DNA from: JBBKWJ01 sp037968895
GTDB lineage: Bacteria > Actinomycetota > Acidimicrobiia > Acidimicrobiales > SZUA-35
Direction: 5' to 3'
Assembly (NCBI GenBank): GCA_037968895.1
Contig: JBBKWJ010000189.1
Coordinates: 1 to 42,569 of the forward strand
Length of the DNA: 42,569 nt
Position 1 is the first letter of the stretch. Each line of letters opens with the position of its first letter. A model generated the notes under the pieces. The model was not told where the DNA came from and made no database searches. It saw nothing but the letters and a program-made list of their open reading frames with translations. Position numbers and translations under genes: made by a program. Shown here piece after piece: positions 14,833 to 21,881 of the stretch.

Positions 14833-15620
14833 CCTTCCTTCGTCGACTGCCTCCCCCGCTTGTGGTCGGGGTCGTGTTCTTTGGCTCCTGGGAGCTTCTA
14901 GTTCGCGCCTTCAGGGTCAAGGAGTTTCTACTTCCAAGGCCGTCGTCAATCGTCACATCGCTTGTCGATACTTGGAATCCAGCCGAGACCGACGGTCTCG
15001 GTACTTCGTCTCTTCGCGAAGCCGGTCTCAATACTGGCTCGATCGCGGTCGCTGGTCTCTTGATTGGCCTCCTTGTTGGAGTCGTGCTGGCGCTTCTCGT
15101 TGTTCGATTCGGGCGACTGAGCGACACTGTCACGCCATTCGCAGCGGCAATCAACGCAACCCCAATCGTTGCGCTCGCCCCAATATTCAACGCCTGGTTC
15201 GGCATCACGAGCGTGGTAAGCAACCTGGCTGTCGTCGTCGTCGTGGTCTTCTTCCCTGTGTTCATCAACACCGCCAGAGGGCTCACCGAAGTCCACGCCG
15301 ATCAGCTCGAGCTCATGCGGTCTTACGGGGCATCTGACCTCACGATCATGCGTCGCGTTCGCGTCCCAAATGCCCTGCCGTTCTTCCTTACCTCACTTCG
15401 AATTGCGGCCCCGCTTAGCGTTATTGCTGCCATTGTCGCTGAATACTTCGGAGGCCCTCAAAGCAGGCTCGGACCAGTGATTACGCAGAATGCAAGCTTC
15501 ACCCGATACGACGCAGCGTGGGCTGCCATTGTTGTCGCCAGTGCAATCGGGCTGGCGCTTTTTGCTATTGCTCAAGTGATTGAGCGGCTCGCGATGCCGT
15601 GGAAACGGCGAGAGGCATAG
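14829..15620 (+). CDS. ABC transporter permease (NMT1/SsuC type), second subunit
   Basis: A 263-residue BPD_transp_1 permease with about six helices and the coupling loop GLTEVHADQLELMRSYGASDLTIMRRVRVP. It is shorter than the first permease and lacks the extra loop. Two non-identical permeases in one importer are common in the pyrimidine/riboflavin-type members of this family. The GTG start overlaps the ATPase stop. Confidence 0.88.
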   Translation: MTFLRRLPPPLVVGVVFFGSWELLVRAFRVKEFLLPRPSSIVTSLVDTWNPAETDGLGTSSLREAGLNTGSIAVAGLLIGLLVGVVLALLVVRFGRLSDTVTPFAAAINATPIVALAPIFNAWFGITSVVSNLAVVVVVVFFPVFINTARGLTEVHADQLELMRSYGASDLTIMRRVRVPNALPFFLTSLRIAAPLSVIAAIVAEYFGGPQSRLGPVITQNASFTRYDAAWAAIVVASAIGLALFAIAQVIERLAMPWKRREA

Positions 15621-15666
15621 GCGAATGGCACACACACAAGATCGAAGTACAACAAGGGAGAGAAAC

Positions 15667-16878
15667 ATGAAGGAATCCAGATCAAAATGGTTACGGCTTC
15701 TGGCGCTGTTCGGCGCATTTGCTCTGCTGGCGAGCGCCTGTGGTAGCGATGCCACATCTGATACTGCGGCGAGCAGCGGTGACGACGCAGAGACGGCCAC
15801 GACGGCAGCTGGCGATGACACTGCCACGACGCATGGCGACGACACGGCCATGACTGATGGTGAATGCGAGACCGTTGACGACGTCTCGTTGCAGCTTCAG
15901 TGGTTTGCGCAGGCTCAGTTTGCTGGCTACTACGCCGCGGTCGATGAGGGCATCTACGCCAAGCATTGCCTCAACGTGACCATCGTCGAAGGCGGCGTCG
16001 ACATCGTGCCGCAGCAGCAGCTTGGTTCTGGTGCAGTGGACTATGCCATTAGCTGGGTACCTAAGGCGCTCGTATCGCGAGCCGAAGGCGTCGACATCGT
16101 GAACGTCGCTCAGATTCTGCAACGCTCCGGCACTCTGCAGGTTTCGTTCGTCAGCACGGGCATCACGGGACCAGCCGATCTGGCTGGCAAGAAAGTTGGT
16201 AGCTGGGGCTTTGGAAACGAATTCGAGTTGTTGGCTGGTAGCCGAGCGAACGGTGTAGAGCCGGGCACCGACTACGAGATCGTTCAGCAGAACTTCGACA
16301 TGCTGGCACTGATCAATGGTGAGATCGATGCTGCGCAGGCGATGACATACAACGAGTACGCCCAGGTGCTAGAAACCGTTAACCCGGAGACCGGCGAGTT
16401 GTTCACCGAAGCTGACCTTAACGTCATCAACTGGAACGATGCCGGAACTGCGATGTTGCAGGACGCCATCTGGGCCAGCGGCGAGCGTCTCGCTGACCCG
16501 GCCTATCAAGACCAGACGGTTCGCTTCATCGCCGCATCCGTTGAAGGTTGGGCCTGGTGCCGGGACAACGCCGATGGTTGTGTCGCCGACGTGCTTGCCT
16601 CCGGTTCCACGCTTGGCGAATCCCACCAAGCGTGGCAGCTCAACGAAATGAACAAGTTGATCTGGCCATCACCAGCCGGCGCTGGCGTGATGGACAAGGC
16701 CCTCTGGGACCAGACCATCGAGGTTGCGACATCGGAAGGTGTGCTGGCGGCTGCGCCAGATGATGGCGCCTATACAACTGAGTACGCGGAGAAGGCCCTG
16801 GCCTTACTCGGTGATCTCGACGTCAAGGGCGAAGGTTGGACCCCGGCGACAATAACGCTCCTTGAGGGCGGTCAATAA
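15667..16878 (+). CDS. NMT1/THI5-like substrate-binding lipoprotein
   Basis: A 403-residue lipoprotein. The signal sequence (MKESRSKWLRLLALFGAFALLASAC) ends in an LASAC lipobox, followed by an Asp/Thr/Ala-rich tether. The ligand domain opens with VSLQLQWFAQAQFAGYYAAVDEGIYAKHCLNVTIVEGG, the hallmark of ThiY/THI5-like proteins that bind pyrimidine-type ligands, and ends in an NMT1 fold. In this operon the likely ligand is a pyrimidine, dihydropyrimidine, hydantoin or N-carbamoyl compound; HMP (thiamine precursor) is the main alternative, but no thiamine gene is near. ATG at 15667 is chosen for its AAGGGAG site and lipoprotein signal; the upstream in-frame codons lie in the permease gene. Confidence 0.88.
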   Translation: MKESRSKWLRLLALFGAFALLASACGSDATSDTAASSGDDAETATTAAGDDTATTHGDDTAMTDGECETVDDVSLQLQWFAQAQFAGYYAAVDEGIYAKHCLNVTIVEGGVDIVPQQQLGSGAVDYAISWVPKALVSRAEGVDIVNVAQILQRSGTLQVSFVSTGITGPADLAGKKVGSWGFGNEFELLAGSRANGVEPGTDYEIVQQNFDMLALINGEIDAAQAMTYNEYAQVLETVNPETGELFTEADLNVINWNDAGTAMLQDAIWASGERLADPAYQDQTVRFIAASVEGWAWCRDNADGCVADVLASGSTLGESHQAWQLNEMNKLIWPSPAGAGVMDKALWDQTIEVATSEGVLAAAPDDGAYTTEYAEKALALLGDLDVKGEGWTPATITLLEGGQ

Positions 16879-16891
16879 CGCTCCACCCATG

Positions 16892-16931
16892 CTGGCAGGC
16901 TGGCCCTCGATACCGGGGGCTTGCCTGCCAG
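16892..16931. terminator. Hairpin between convergent genes
   Basis: CTGGCAGGC (16892-16900) and GCCTGCCAG (16923-16931) are perfect 9-base arms enclosing a further CCC/GGG pairing. It lies 13 bases after the transporter operon stop and 7 bases from the stop of the opposing gene, so it can serve both strands. There is no clear U-run, as is usual for high-GC actinobacterial terminators. Confidence 0.7.
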
Positions 16932-16938
16932 TGCTTGG

Positions 16939-17712
16939 TTACACGAGCGGCCACGGCCAGCGATGGCCGTCGGTTTCATCGTCGGGGTAGTGCGCCTCGT
17001 TGACGATGGCCTTTGCCCGGGTGACCATTGCATCGTTCTCAAGAGAGTCAAGCAGCACGGCGAGTTCGGGGGCCGGACCGTCTGCGGCGAAACGGGCAAC
17101 GTCGGCCAAGATGTCGTTACTTATCGGCTCACCGATGTAGTCCCACATGACGGTGCGGAGCTTCCACTGGGCGTGGAAGGCAAGCCCGTTGTCGATGCCG
17201 TAGACCCGACCATCCTTGGCCAACATGCAATGGCCTGACTTGCGGTCGGTGTTGTTGGCGATGAGGTCGAGGACACAGATCTTGTGGAGGTCGTCTTCGC
17301 CAATGCCGGCCTCGTGCAGCATGAAATAGTGCTGACTGAAATCGGCGTTGATTAGCGCCTGAACTGAGCCTTCACCGTGAGGCCCGATTCCGATCGTGGT
17401 CGGCGGGATCACGTCCCAACCGAGCTGGTGACAGAGTCGATACATCGCGACTTCACGCTTGAAGAGACCGTCAGGGAAGTCCCACAGCGGCCGCTCTCCA
17501 CGGTGAGGTTTGTAGATCGCCTGATGAGTGACTGGACCGTTTGTCACATCGACGAGCAGTGTCGCATTTGAGCTGTACGGCATGCGGCCGAGAACCTCGA
17601 TGTCGCCGGTCTGGAAAAGATCGACAAGCTCGTCGGCTGGCAAACCGAACGCGGCTGTATCTTCGACAGCCGCTTCGGCGACCTCGTCGTCGGCGTTCGG
17701 GCTAGGGGCCAT
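16939..17712 (-). CDS. SCO1664-family protein (PI3/4-kinase-like fold)
   Basis: A 257-residue protein of the actinobacterial SCO1664 family. Kinase-like features are IYKPHRGERPLWDFP (nucleotide-binding Lys), LIANNTDRKSGHCML as a catalytic loop of the D-x4-N-x-D-R type, and VYGIDNGLAFH as the metal-binding segment, all reminiscent of PI3/4-kinase- and HipA-like enzymes. The substrate is unknown. In mycobacteria and streptomycetes it is found with a DUF3090 gene and a histidine phosphatase, as here, frequently near mshC; mshC is not seen in this window. It follows the DUF3090 gene by 5 bases and is the last gene of a three-gene operon. Confidence 0.82.
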   Translation of the reverse strand: MAPSPNADDEVAEAAVEDTAAFGLPADELVDLFQTGDIEVLGRMPYSSNATLLVDVTNGPVTHQAIYKPHRGERPLWDFPDGLFKREVAMYRLCHQLGWDVIPPTTIGIGPHGEGSVQALINADFSQHYFMLHEAGIGEDDLHKICVLDLIANNTDRKSGHCMLAKDGRVYGIDNGLAFHAQWKLRTVMWDYIGEPISNDILADVARFAADGPAPELAVLLDSLENDAMVTRAKAIVNEAHYPDDETDGHRWPWPLV

Positions 17713-17717
17713 TGCGG

Positions 17718-18242
17718 CTAATTCAACCGGGGGCAGGCGTGCCCGGCTGGATCAACTGGCTGTCCGCACAGTCGGCACGGCGGACGGCCGCTTGTCAACA
17801 GCGCTTCAACCGTCAGAATGAACGACTCTGCTTGGGCCGGCGTGATTTGTATTCGCAGCGAAGCGCCGATGGACTCAAGGCCGAGTGGGTCGTCGAGATC
17901 GTCCTCATCGTCATCCTCGTCAACGATTGCAAGCTCTTCGACGAAAATCACCAGTTTCGTTTCAGCTTCGTCGACGCCAACCGCAATCTGCCCAACAACC
18001 CATTCGGGCATCGCTGGCTCGATCAACCCAACCGATGCGAGGTGCTCCTCGTCTGGCGCCGGCAAGTCGTCGAGCACCGTGCGCAAGAAGCCGGCAAGCG
18101 CTGACATCTGCTGCTTCTCTACCTTGACCGTTACATAGCGTTCGGCGTCGCCACCCTGGAGGTAGAACACCCGGCTACCCGGCTCACCAATGGCGCCGGT
18201 CGTGAAGTGGGAGGCTTCGCGGAATTCGAACGAGTCGCTCAT
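17718..18242 (-). CDS. DUF3090 family protein with C-terminal zinc-ribbon-like motif
   Basis: A 174-residue protein of the actinobacterial DUF3090 family. It opens with FEFREASHFTTGAIGEPGSRVFYLQ and ends with PPCRLCGQPVDPAGHACP, a Cys-x2-Cys ... Cys pattern resembling a treble-clef or ribbon zinc site. In the middle there is an acidic loop (VDEDDDEDDLDDPLG). No catalytic motif is known for the family. It starts one base inside the phosphatase stop (TGATG) and precedes the kinase-like gene by 5 bases. The conserved kinase/phosphatase neighbours suggest an adaptor or substrate role, which is inference. Confidence 0.85.
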   Translation of the reverse strand: MSDSFEFREASHFTTGAIGEPGSRVFYLQGGDAERYVTVKVEKQQMSALAGFLRTVLDDLPAPDEEHLASVGLIEPAMPEWVVGQIAVGVDEAETKLVIFVEELAIVDEDDDEDDLDDPLGLESIGASLRIQITPAQAESFILTVEALLTSGRPPCRLCGQPVDPAGHACPRLN

Positions 18243-18916
18243 CAGCTTGGCACGAGGGCTGTGAGATCGTCGCCCATTGAGTTGACGGCGAGAACAACTG
18301 GACCGTCAAACGTGTACAGGACAGCGGTGACGGAGCATGGCCCGATGACGATGCGCTGGAACTGGTCAAGGTGTGTTCCAAGGGCAGCCGCAACCGCCGC
18401 CTTAATGATGTCGGCGTGCGACACGGCGACAATGGTCTCGCCGGGGTGTTCGTTTACGAGATTGTTGACTGCGGTCGTGATTCTCGTCTGCATCTCGGGA
18501 AACGATTCGCCCTTGGGGAATCGGAAGCCAGACGGATAGTTCTGCACCTGTGACCATTCGGGCAGTTTTCGCAGATCGGAGAGCTTTGCGCCTGTCCAGT
18601 CGCCAAAGTCTGCTTCGAGAAGGCCTTTGTTTGTTCTGACCCGGTTTCCGGTTGCCTTGGCGATGGGGGCGGCCGTTTGACGGGTGCGTTCGAGTGGTGA
18701 GGCGTAGACGGCCGCAACCTTTTTTTCGCCGAGGGCTCCAATGCGGTCACCAGCACGTTTAGCCTGATCAATGCCTATGTCGGAGAGATTGAGGCCCTTG
18801 GCTCGGCCCGGCAATACAGCGCCTGTCGTTGGCGTCTTGCCGTGCCGAACGAACAGTACGAGGGTGGGCTTTGGCTTCTTGGGGACTGAGGTCTTTGTCT
18901 TTGTGGTGCGTGGCAT
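18242..18916 (-). CDS. Histidine phosphatase superfamily protein (MSMEG_4193-like)
   Basis: A 224-residue phosphoglycerate-mutase-like enzyme. The catalytic RHG is in VLFVRHGKTPTTG, the second Arg in YASPLERTRQTAAPIA, the acid in GLLEADFGDW and the second His in IVAVSHADIIKAAVAAALG. It belongs to the actinobacterial subgroup found with DUF3090 and SCO1664 proteins (mycobacterial Rv2133c-Rv2135c region). Substrate unknown. It is the first gene of the trio and diverges from the glycosylase gene with only 29 bases between start codons. Confidence 0.88.
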   Translation of the reverse strand: MPRTTKTKTSVPKKPKPTLVLFVRHGKTPTTGAVLPGRAKGLNLSDIGIDQAKRAGDRIGALGEKKVAAVYASPLERTRQTAAPIAKATGNRVRTNKGLLEADFGDWTGAKLSDLRKLPEWSQVQNYPSGFRFPKGESFPEMQTRITTAVNNLVNEHPGETIVAVSHADIIKAAVAAALGTHLDQFQRIVIGPCSVTAVLYTFDGPVVLAVNSMGDDLTALVPS

Positions 18917-18932
18917 TGGGTCCCACGCTATC

Positions 18933-18938
18933 TACGGT
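18933..18938 (+). promoter_or_regulatory. -10 box of the family-5 uracil-DNA glycosylase gene
   Basis: TACGGT ends 7 nt before the ATG at 18946, consistent with a leaderless transcript. The opposing phosphatase promoter must overlap it, since the divergent gap is only 29 bases. Confidence 0.4.
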
Positions 18939-18945
18939 CGTACCG

Positions 18946-19644
18946 ATGAAGTCTGATCGAGCCAAGAGACCGCGTTCGAAGTCGGCTATTGGACTTGAAG
19001 CGCTGGCCGCCGAGGTCGGCGAGTGTCGCCAGTGTCCCCGGCTTGTTGATTGGCGCGAAGAAGTCGCTCGTGAGAAGCGGGCGTCGTACGCGAAGGACGA
19101 GTATTGGGGACGCGGTGTCCCCGGTTTCGGCGACCCAAAAGCCAAGCTGATGGTGGTTGGCCTGGCTCCGGCCGCCCACGGGGCCAACCGCACTGGCCGC
19201 ATGTTCACCGGCGACCGATCGGGCGACTGGCTCTATCGAGCGATGTACCGAGCGGGCTTTGCGAACCAACCGGAGTCCGTGTCGATCGATGACGGACTCG
19301 AGTTGTCTGGTGCCTTTGTCACCTCACCTGTCAAATGTGCACCGCCGGCGAACAAGCCGACACCGCTTGAGCGAGACACTTGCCAGCCGTTCCTTGATCG
19401 AGAGTTTGAACTTCTTAAGCCAAAGGTGTTTATTGCGCTCGGGGGGTTCGCATACGCCGGCCTTGCGAACTACTTGCAGATTAGGCCCCGACCCAAGTTC
19501 GGACATGGCGTTGAGGTTGAGCTTGACGATGGACGAGTTGTGCTCTGCAGCTTCCATGTCAGCCAACAGAACACTTTCACCGGGCGGCTTACCGAAGAGA
19601 TGCTCGACTCAGTGTTCAGCCGGGCGAGACAACTGCTGGCGTGA
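18946..19644 (+). CDS. udgB: Uracil-DNA glycosylase, family 5 (UDGb)
   Basis: A 232-residue iron-sulfur uracil-DNA glycosylase. Cluster ligands are probably Cys27 and Cys30 (CRQCPRLV), Cys131 (SPVKCAPP) and Cys146 (RDTCQPFL). The active-site motif GLAPAAHGANRTGRMFTGD lacks a catalytic Asp/Asn at the usual place, which distinguishes family 5 from family 4. The second motif, HVSQQNTFTGRLT, is typical of UDGb. It removes uracil, hydroxymethyluracil and hypoxanthine from DNA, often in high-GC or thermophilic organisms. ATG at 18946 is preferred because upstream codons run through the divergent phosphatase start. Confidence 0.93.
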   Translation: MKSDRAKRPRSKSAIGLEALAAEVGECRQCPRLVDWREEVAREKRASYAKDEYWGRGVPGFGDPKAKLMVVGLAPAAHGANRTGRMFTGDRSGDWLYRAMYRAGFANQPESVSIDDGLELSGAFVTSPVKCAPPANKPTPLERDTCQPFLDREFELLKPKVFIALGGFAYAGLANYLQIRPRPKFGHGVEVELDDGRVVLCSFHVSQQNTFTGRLTEEMLDSVFSRARQLLA

Positions 19645-19667
19645 CAAGAAGCAGCGTCGGATCCTGC

Positions 19668-19673
19668 TAAGTT
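19668..19673 (+). promoter_or_regulatory. -10 box of small lipoprotein gene
   Basis: TAAGTT ends exactly 6 nt before the GTG at 19680, the spacing of a leaderless transcript. Confidence 0.45.
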
Positions 19674-19679
19674 CATCGA

Positions 19680-19991
19680 GTGCGTTCACTACTCCTGGCG
19701 GGTCTCGCCATCGCTTTCTCCTTGACTGCTGCCGGCTGTGGCGACGACGTCCAGACCGACTACTCGGCCCAAAACCGAGGCGAGTTCTTCGCCGCGTGCA
19801 CCGCACCACTGTCTGACAGAACCCTGGTGACGAGAATCTGTAGCTGCGTCTTCGAGACCGCACAAAAAGAGATTCCCTATGAGCGTTTCGTCGAAATCGA
19901 GAACGCCATCATTGCCGACCCGGTCAGTCCGCTTGCCCCTGATGTTGCCGAGATAATTGCTACCTGTATTCTCGACGAGGCTGAGTTGTAG
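19680..19991 (+). CDS. Small uncharacterised lipoprotein
   Basis: A 103-residue protein with a lipoprotein signal (MRSLLLAGLAIAFSLTAAGC; lipobox TAAGC). The mature part is about 85 residues, with cysteines in FFAACTAP, RICSCVFE and ATCILDE. The pattern FFAACT-x10-ICSCVFETAQKEIPYERFVEIENAI suggests a compact helical domain held by disulfides, seen in other actinobacterial lipoproteins, but I do not know its function. It stands alone between the glycosylase gene and the FrhB-like gene, each of which has its own promoter-like box. Confidence 0.75.
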   Translation: MRSLLLAGLAIAFSLTAAGCGDDVQTDYSAQNRGEFFAACTAPLSDRTLVTRICSCVFETAQKEIPYERFVEIENAIIADPVSPLAPDVAEIIATCILDEAEL

Positions 19992-20000
19992 TCGTTGGGC

Positions 20001-20006
20001 TAGGTT
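20001..20006 (+). promoter_or_regulatory. -10 box of FrhB-like gene
   Basis: TAGGTT ends 8 nt before the ATG at 20015, giving a leader of 1-2 nt at most. Confidence 0.4.
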
Positions 20007-20014
20007 GGCTCACA

Positions 20015-21175
20015 ATGACTGACACTGCGACGACCGCTCCGGCGGCAAAGAAGCGCTGGACATTTCAGTGGAAAGAGCTCTACGACGAGGTCATCACCTC
20101 AGGTCTGTGCACTGGCTGCGCCGGCTGCGTCATCTCGTGTCCGCACGATGTCATCGGCTACAAGCACGAACCGGGCGCCTACAAGCCGTTCCACCTCGAA
20201 GAAGAGCTGGGCCTGTCCAACTGTCTGCATGGTGAGAAGGGCTGTACCTCATGCACTAGGGCGTGCCCCCGGTTCCGTGACTGGGAAGACGTCGCCAATG
20301 AGCATCTGTTCGGACGTGAGCGCGAAGACTCCGAGATGGCGGGCATCTACAAAGACATTCTGCTCGTCCGAGCCAAAGACGACAGCGTCTACGACCTCGG
20401 TCAAGACGGTGGTCTTGTATCTGCGATCCTCATCTGGTGTCTCGAAAACAACATCATCGATGGCGCGCTGGTCTCGATGCTCGAGGGCGGCTCCGGCTGG
20501 AAGGCAACCCCTGGCGTCGCTACCAATCGTGACGAAGTGCTCGCGGGTGCCGGAAGTCGCTACACCTATTCCGCCAACACAATGGCCTACGACGAAGCAA
20601 TGGAAAAGGGCCTAGAGGCGCTCGCCCTCGTCGGCATGAGCTGCCAGTCCTCGGTCGCCCCCGTCATGTGGAACCGCAAGGTCGGCAAGGTGTCAAAGCC
20701 GATCAAACTCAACATCGGGCTGCTCTGCTCGAAGAGCTTTGACGATTCGATGTTCGACGAGCTCTTCGGCCTGAAATACGGGTTGGTCAAAGAAGACATC
20801 GTGAAGATGAACATCAAGGGTGTCTTCCAGGTCTGGATGAAGAACGGCGACTACCACGAGATCAATCTCAAGGAGTGCCACGCCTGGACTCGTGAAGGAT
20901 GCAACCTCTGCCCCGACTTCGCGGCCGAGCATGCCGACATTTCGACGGGTGGCATCGGCAACGAAACTGACTGGACCCTCACCATCGTCCGCACCGAACT
21001 CGGGCGGGCGATCATGGAAGCGATGATCAAGGATGGGGTTATCGAAACTCGTCCCGGCGACGACGACCCAGGCGCGATTGCGTTGATGCATCGACTCGCT
21101 CAGAAGAGTCGTGAACGTTGGCCCGCATGGGCTGATGGCTCGGTGCGCGTCGGGCTCCCAACCAAGAAGAAGTAG
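20015..21175 (+). CDS. FrhB/FdhB-like coenzyme F420 iron-sulfur flavoprotein
   Basis: A 386-residue protein of the F420 hydrogenase/dehydrogenase beta-subunit family. An N-terminal two-cluster ferredoxin region has Cys32-x2-Cys35-x2-Cys38-x3-Cys42 and Cys70, Cys77, Cys80, Cys84. It is followed by the FrhB N and C domains (GQDGGLVSAILIWCLENNIIDGALV; ALALVGMSCQSSVAPVMW; IKLNIGLLCSKSF; CHAWTREGCNLCPDFAAEHADISTGGIG). FrhB-type subunits pass electrons between F420 and iron-sulfur clusters through FAD. As a free-standing gene it is probably an F420:ferredoxin or F420:other-acceptor oxidoreductase; partner unknown. Together with the LLM-class protein it supports the organism using F420. It is convergent with tag, 4 bases apart. 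Confidence 0.88.
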   Translation: MTDTATTAPAAKKRWTFQWKELYDEVITSGLCTGCAGCVISCPHDVIGYKHEPGAYKPFHLEEELGLSNCLHGEKGCTSCTRACPRFRDWEDVANEHLFGREREDSEMAGIYKDILLVRAKDDSVYDLGQDGGLVSAILIWCLENNIIDGALVSMLEGGSGWKATPGVATNRDEVLAGAGSRYTYSANTMAYDEAMEKGLEALALVGMSCQSSVAPVMWNRKVGKVSKPIKLNIGLLCSKSFDDSMFDELFGLKYGLVKEDIVKMNIKGVFQVWMKNGDYHEINLKECHAWTREGCNLCPDFAAEHADISTGGIGNETDWTLTIVRTELGRAIMEAMIKDGVIETRPGDDDPGAIALMHRLAQKSRERWPAWADGSVRVGLPTKKK

Positions 21176-21179
21176 TCGG

Positions 21180-21791
21180 CTAGGCGGGTCTGGTCAGAGC
21201 GGACCGCTCGTCAACGCACTCGTCGCGAACGTGGCAGCCGACGAGGTGATCATTTACGACGCCCATCGCTTGCATCGCGGCATACGCGGTCGTCGGGCCA
21301 ACAAACTTGAAGCCGAGTTTCTTTAGGCGCTTTGAGAGCAACACTGACTCATCACTGGTTGCAGGTACGTCAGCGAATGAGCGTGGTTCGTGCTCGCTTG
21401 GCTCGTGCGACCAGATGATGCCAGCCAGAGTGAGACCCTCCGCGGCCAGAGTGAGATAGGTCCGAGCATTGTTGATCGTTGCCTCGATCTTGCCGCGATG
21501 GCGGATGATCCTGGAATCTTGGAGGAGTCGCTCGATGTCGGCTTCGCCCATCTCGGCCACCGCCTGGGGATCAAATCCGCGAAACACCTCGCGAAAGGCT
21601 TCGCGTTTGCGGAGAATCGTGATCCACGAGAGCCCGGACTGGAATCCTTCGAGGCACATTTTTTCGAAGAGGTCGCGGTCGTCGACGGTTGGTCGACCCC
21701 ACTCAACGTCGTGGTAGATCTCGTAGTCAGGCGTGCTTGCGGCCCAACCACATCGAGCTTGCTGATCGCTGCCGACAACGAGATCGTCCAT
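21180..21791 (-). CDS. tag: DNA-3-methyladenine glycosylase I
   Basis: A 203-residue Tag enzyme that removes 3-methyladenine from alkylated DNA. Typical motifs are RCGWAASTPDYEIYHDVEWGRP, LFEKMCLEGFQSGLSWITILRKREAFREVF and KKLGFKFVGPTTAYAAMQAMGVVNDHLVGC. The zinc-snap ligands at the two ends (Cys14 and His25 region; HLVGCHVRDEC) are present. Length is normal. A TAGGGT -10 box ends 6 nt before the ATG. It is divergent from the acyl-CoA dehydrogenase gene, whose TetR-like dyad lies in the shared gap. Confidence 0.93.
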   Translation of the reverse strand: MDDLVVGSDQQARCGWAASTPDYEIYHDVEWGRPTVDDRDLFEKMCLEGFQSGLSWITILRKREAFREVFRGFDPQAVAEMGEADIERLLQDSRIIRHRGKIEATINNARTYLTLAAEGLTLAGIIWSHEPSEHEPRSFADVPATSDESVLLSKRLKKLGFKFVGPTTAYAAMQAMGVVNDHLVGCHVRDECVDERSALTRPA

Positions 21792-21797
21792 CGACGC

Positions 21798-21803
21798 ACC
21801 CTA
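21798..21803 (-). promoter_or_regulatory. -10 box of tag (leaderless)
   Basis: On the minus strand TAGGGT is followed by 6 nt and then the ATG at 21791. Confidence 0.45.
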
Positions 21804-21844
21804 CCGTTTCGCCGTGCCCCCGTCGTTCGCTTCATCTACCGGAC

Positions 21845-21876
21845 TTGGACAAAACTTGACCGTACGGTCTAGTTTT
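21845..21876 (+). promoter_or_regulatory. Promoter of acyl-CoA dehydrogenase with TetR-like dyad
   Basis: A 12-base perfect palindrome GACCGTACGGTC (21858-21869) is flanked symmetrically by AAAAC (21851-21855) and GTTTT (21872-21876), making a 26-base dyad. A TAGTTT -10 (21870-21875) ends 6 nt before the ATG at 21882, and TTGGAC (21845-21850) may be the -35. The dyad fills the spacer and overlaps the -10, the classic place for a repressor. ACCGTACGGT cores are typical of TetR regulators of acyl-CoA metabolism. No TetR gene lies in the window. Confidence 0.7.
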
Positions 21877-21881
21877 GCGAT

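Noticed and set aside
18959..19644. Family-4 assignment of the uracil-DNA glycosylase
   Set aside because: The GLAPAAHGANRTGRMFTGD and HVSQQN motifs are those of family 5; family 4 has a different first motif.
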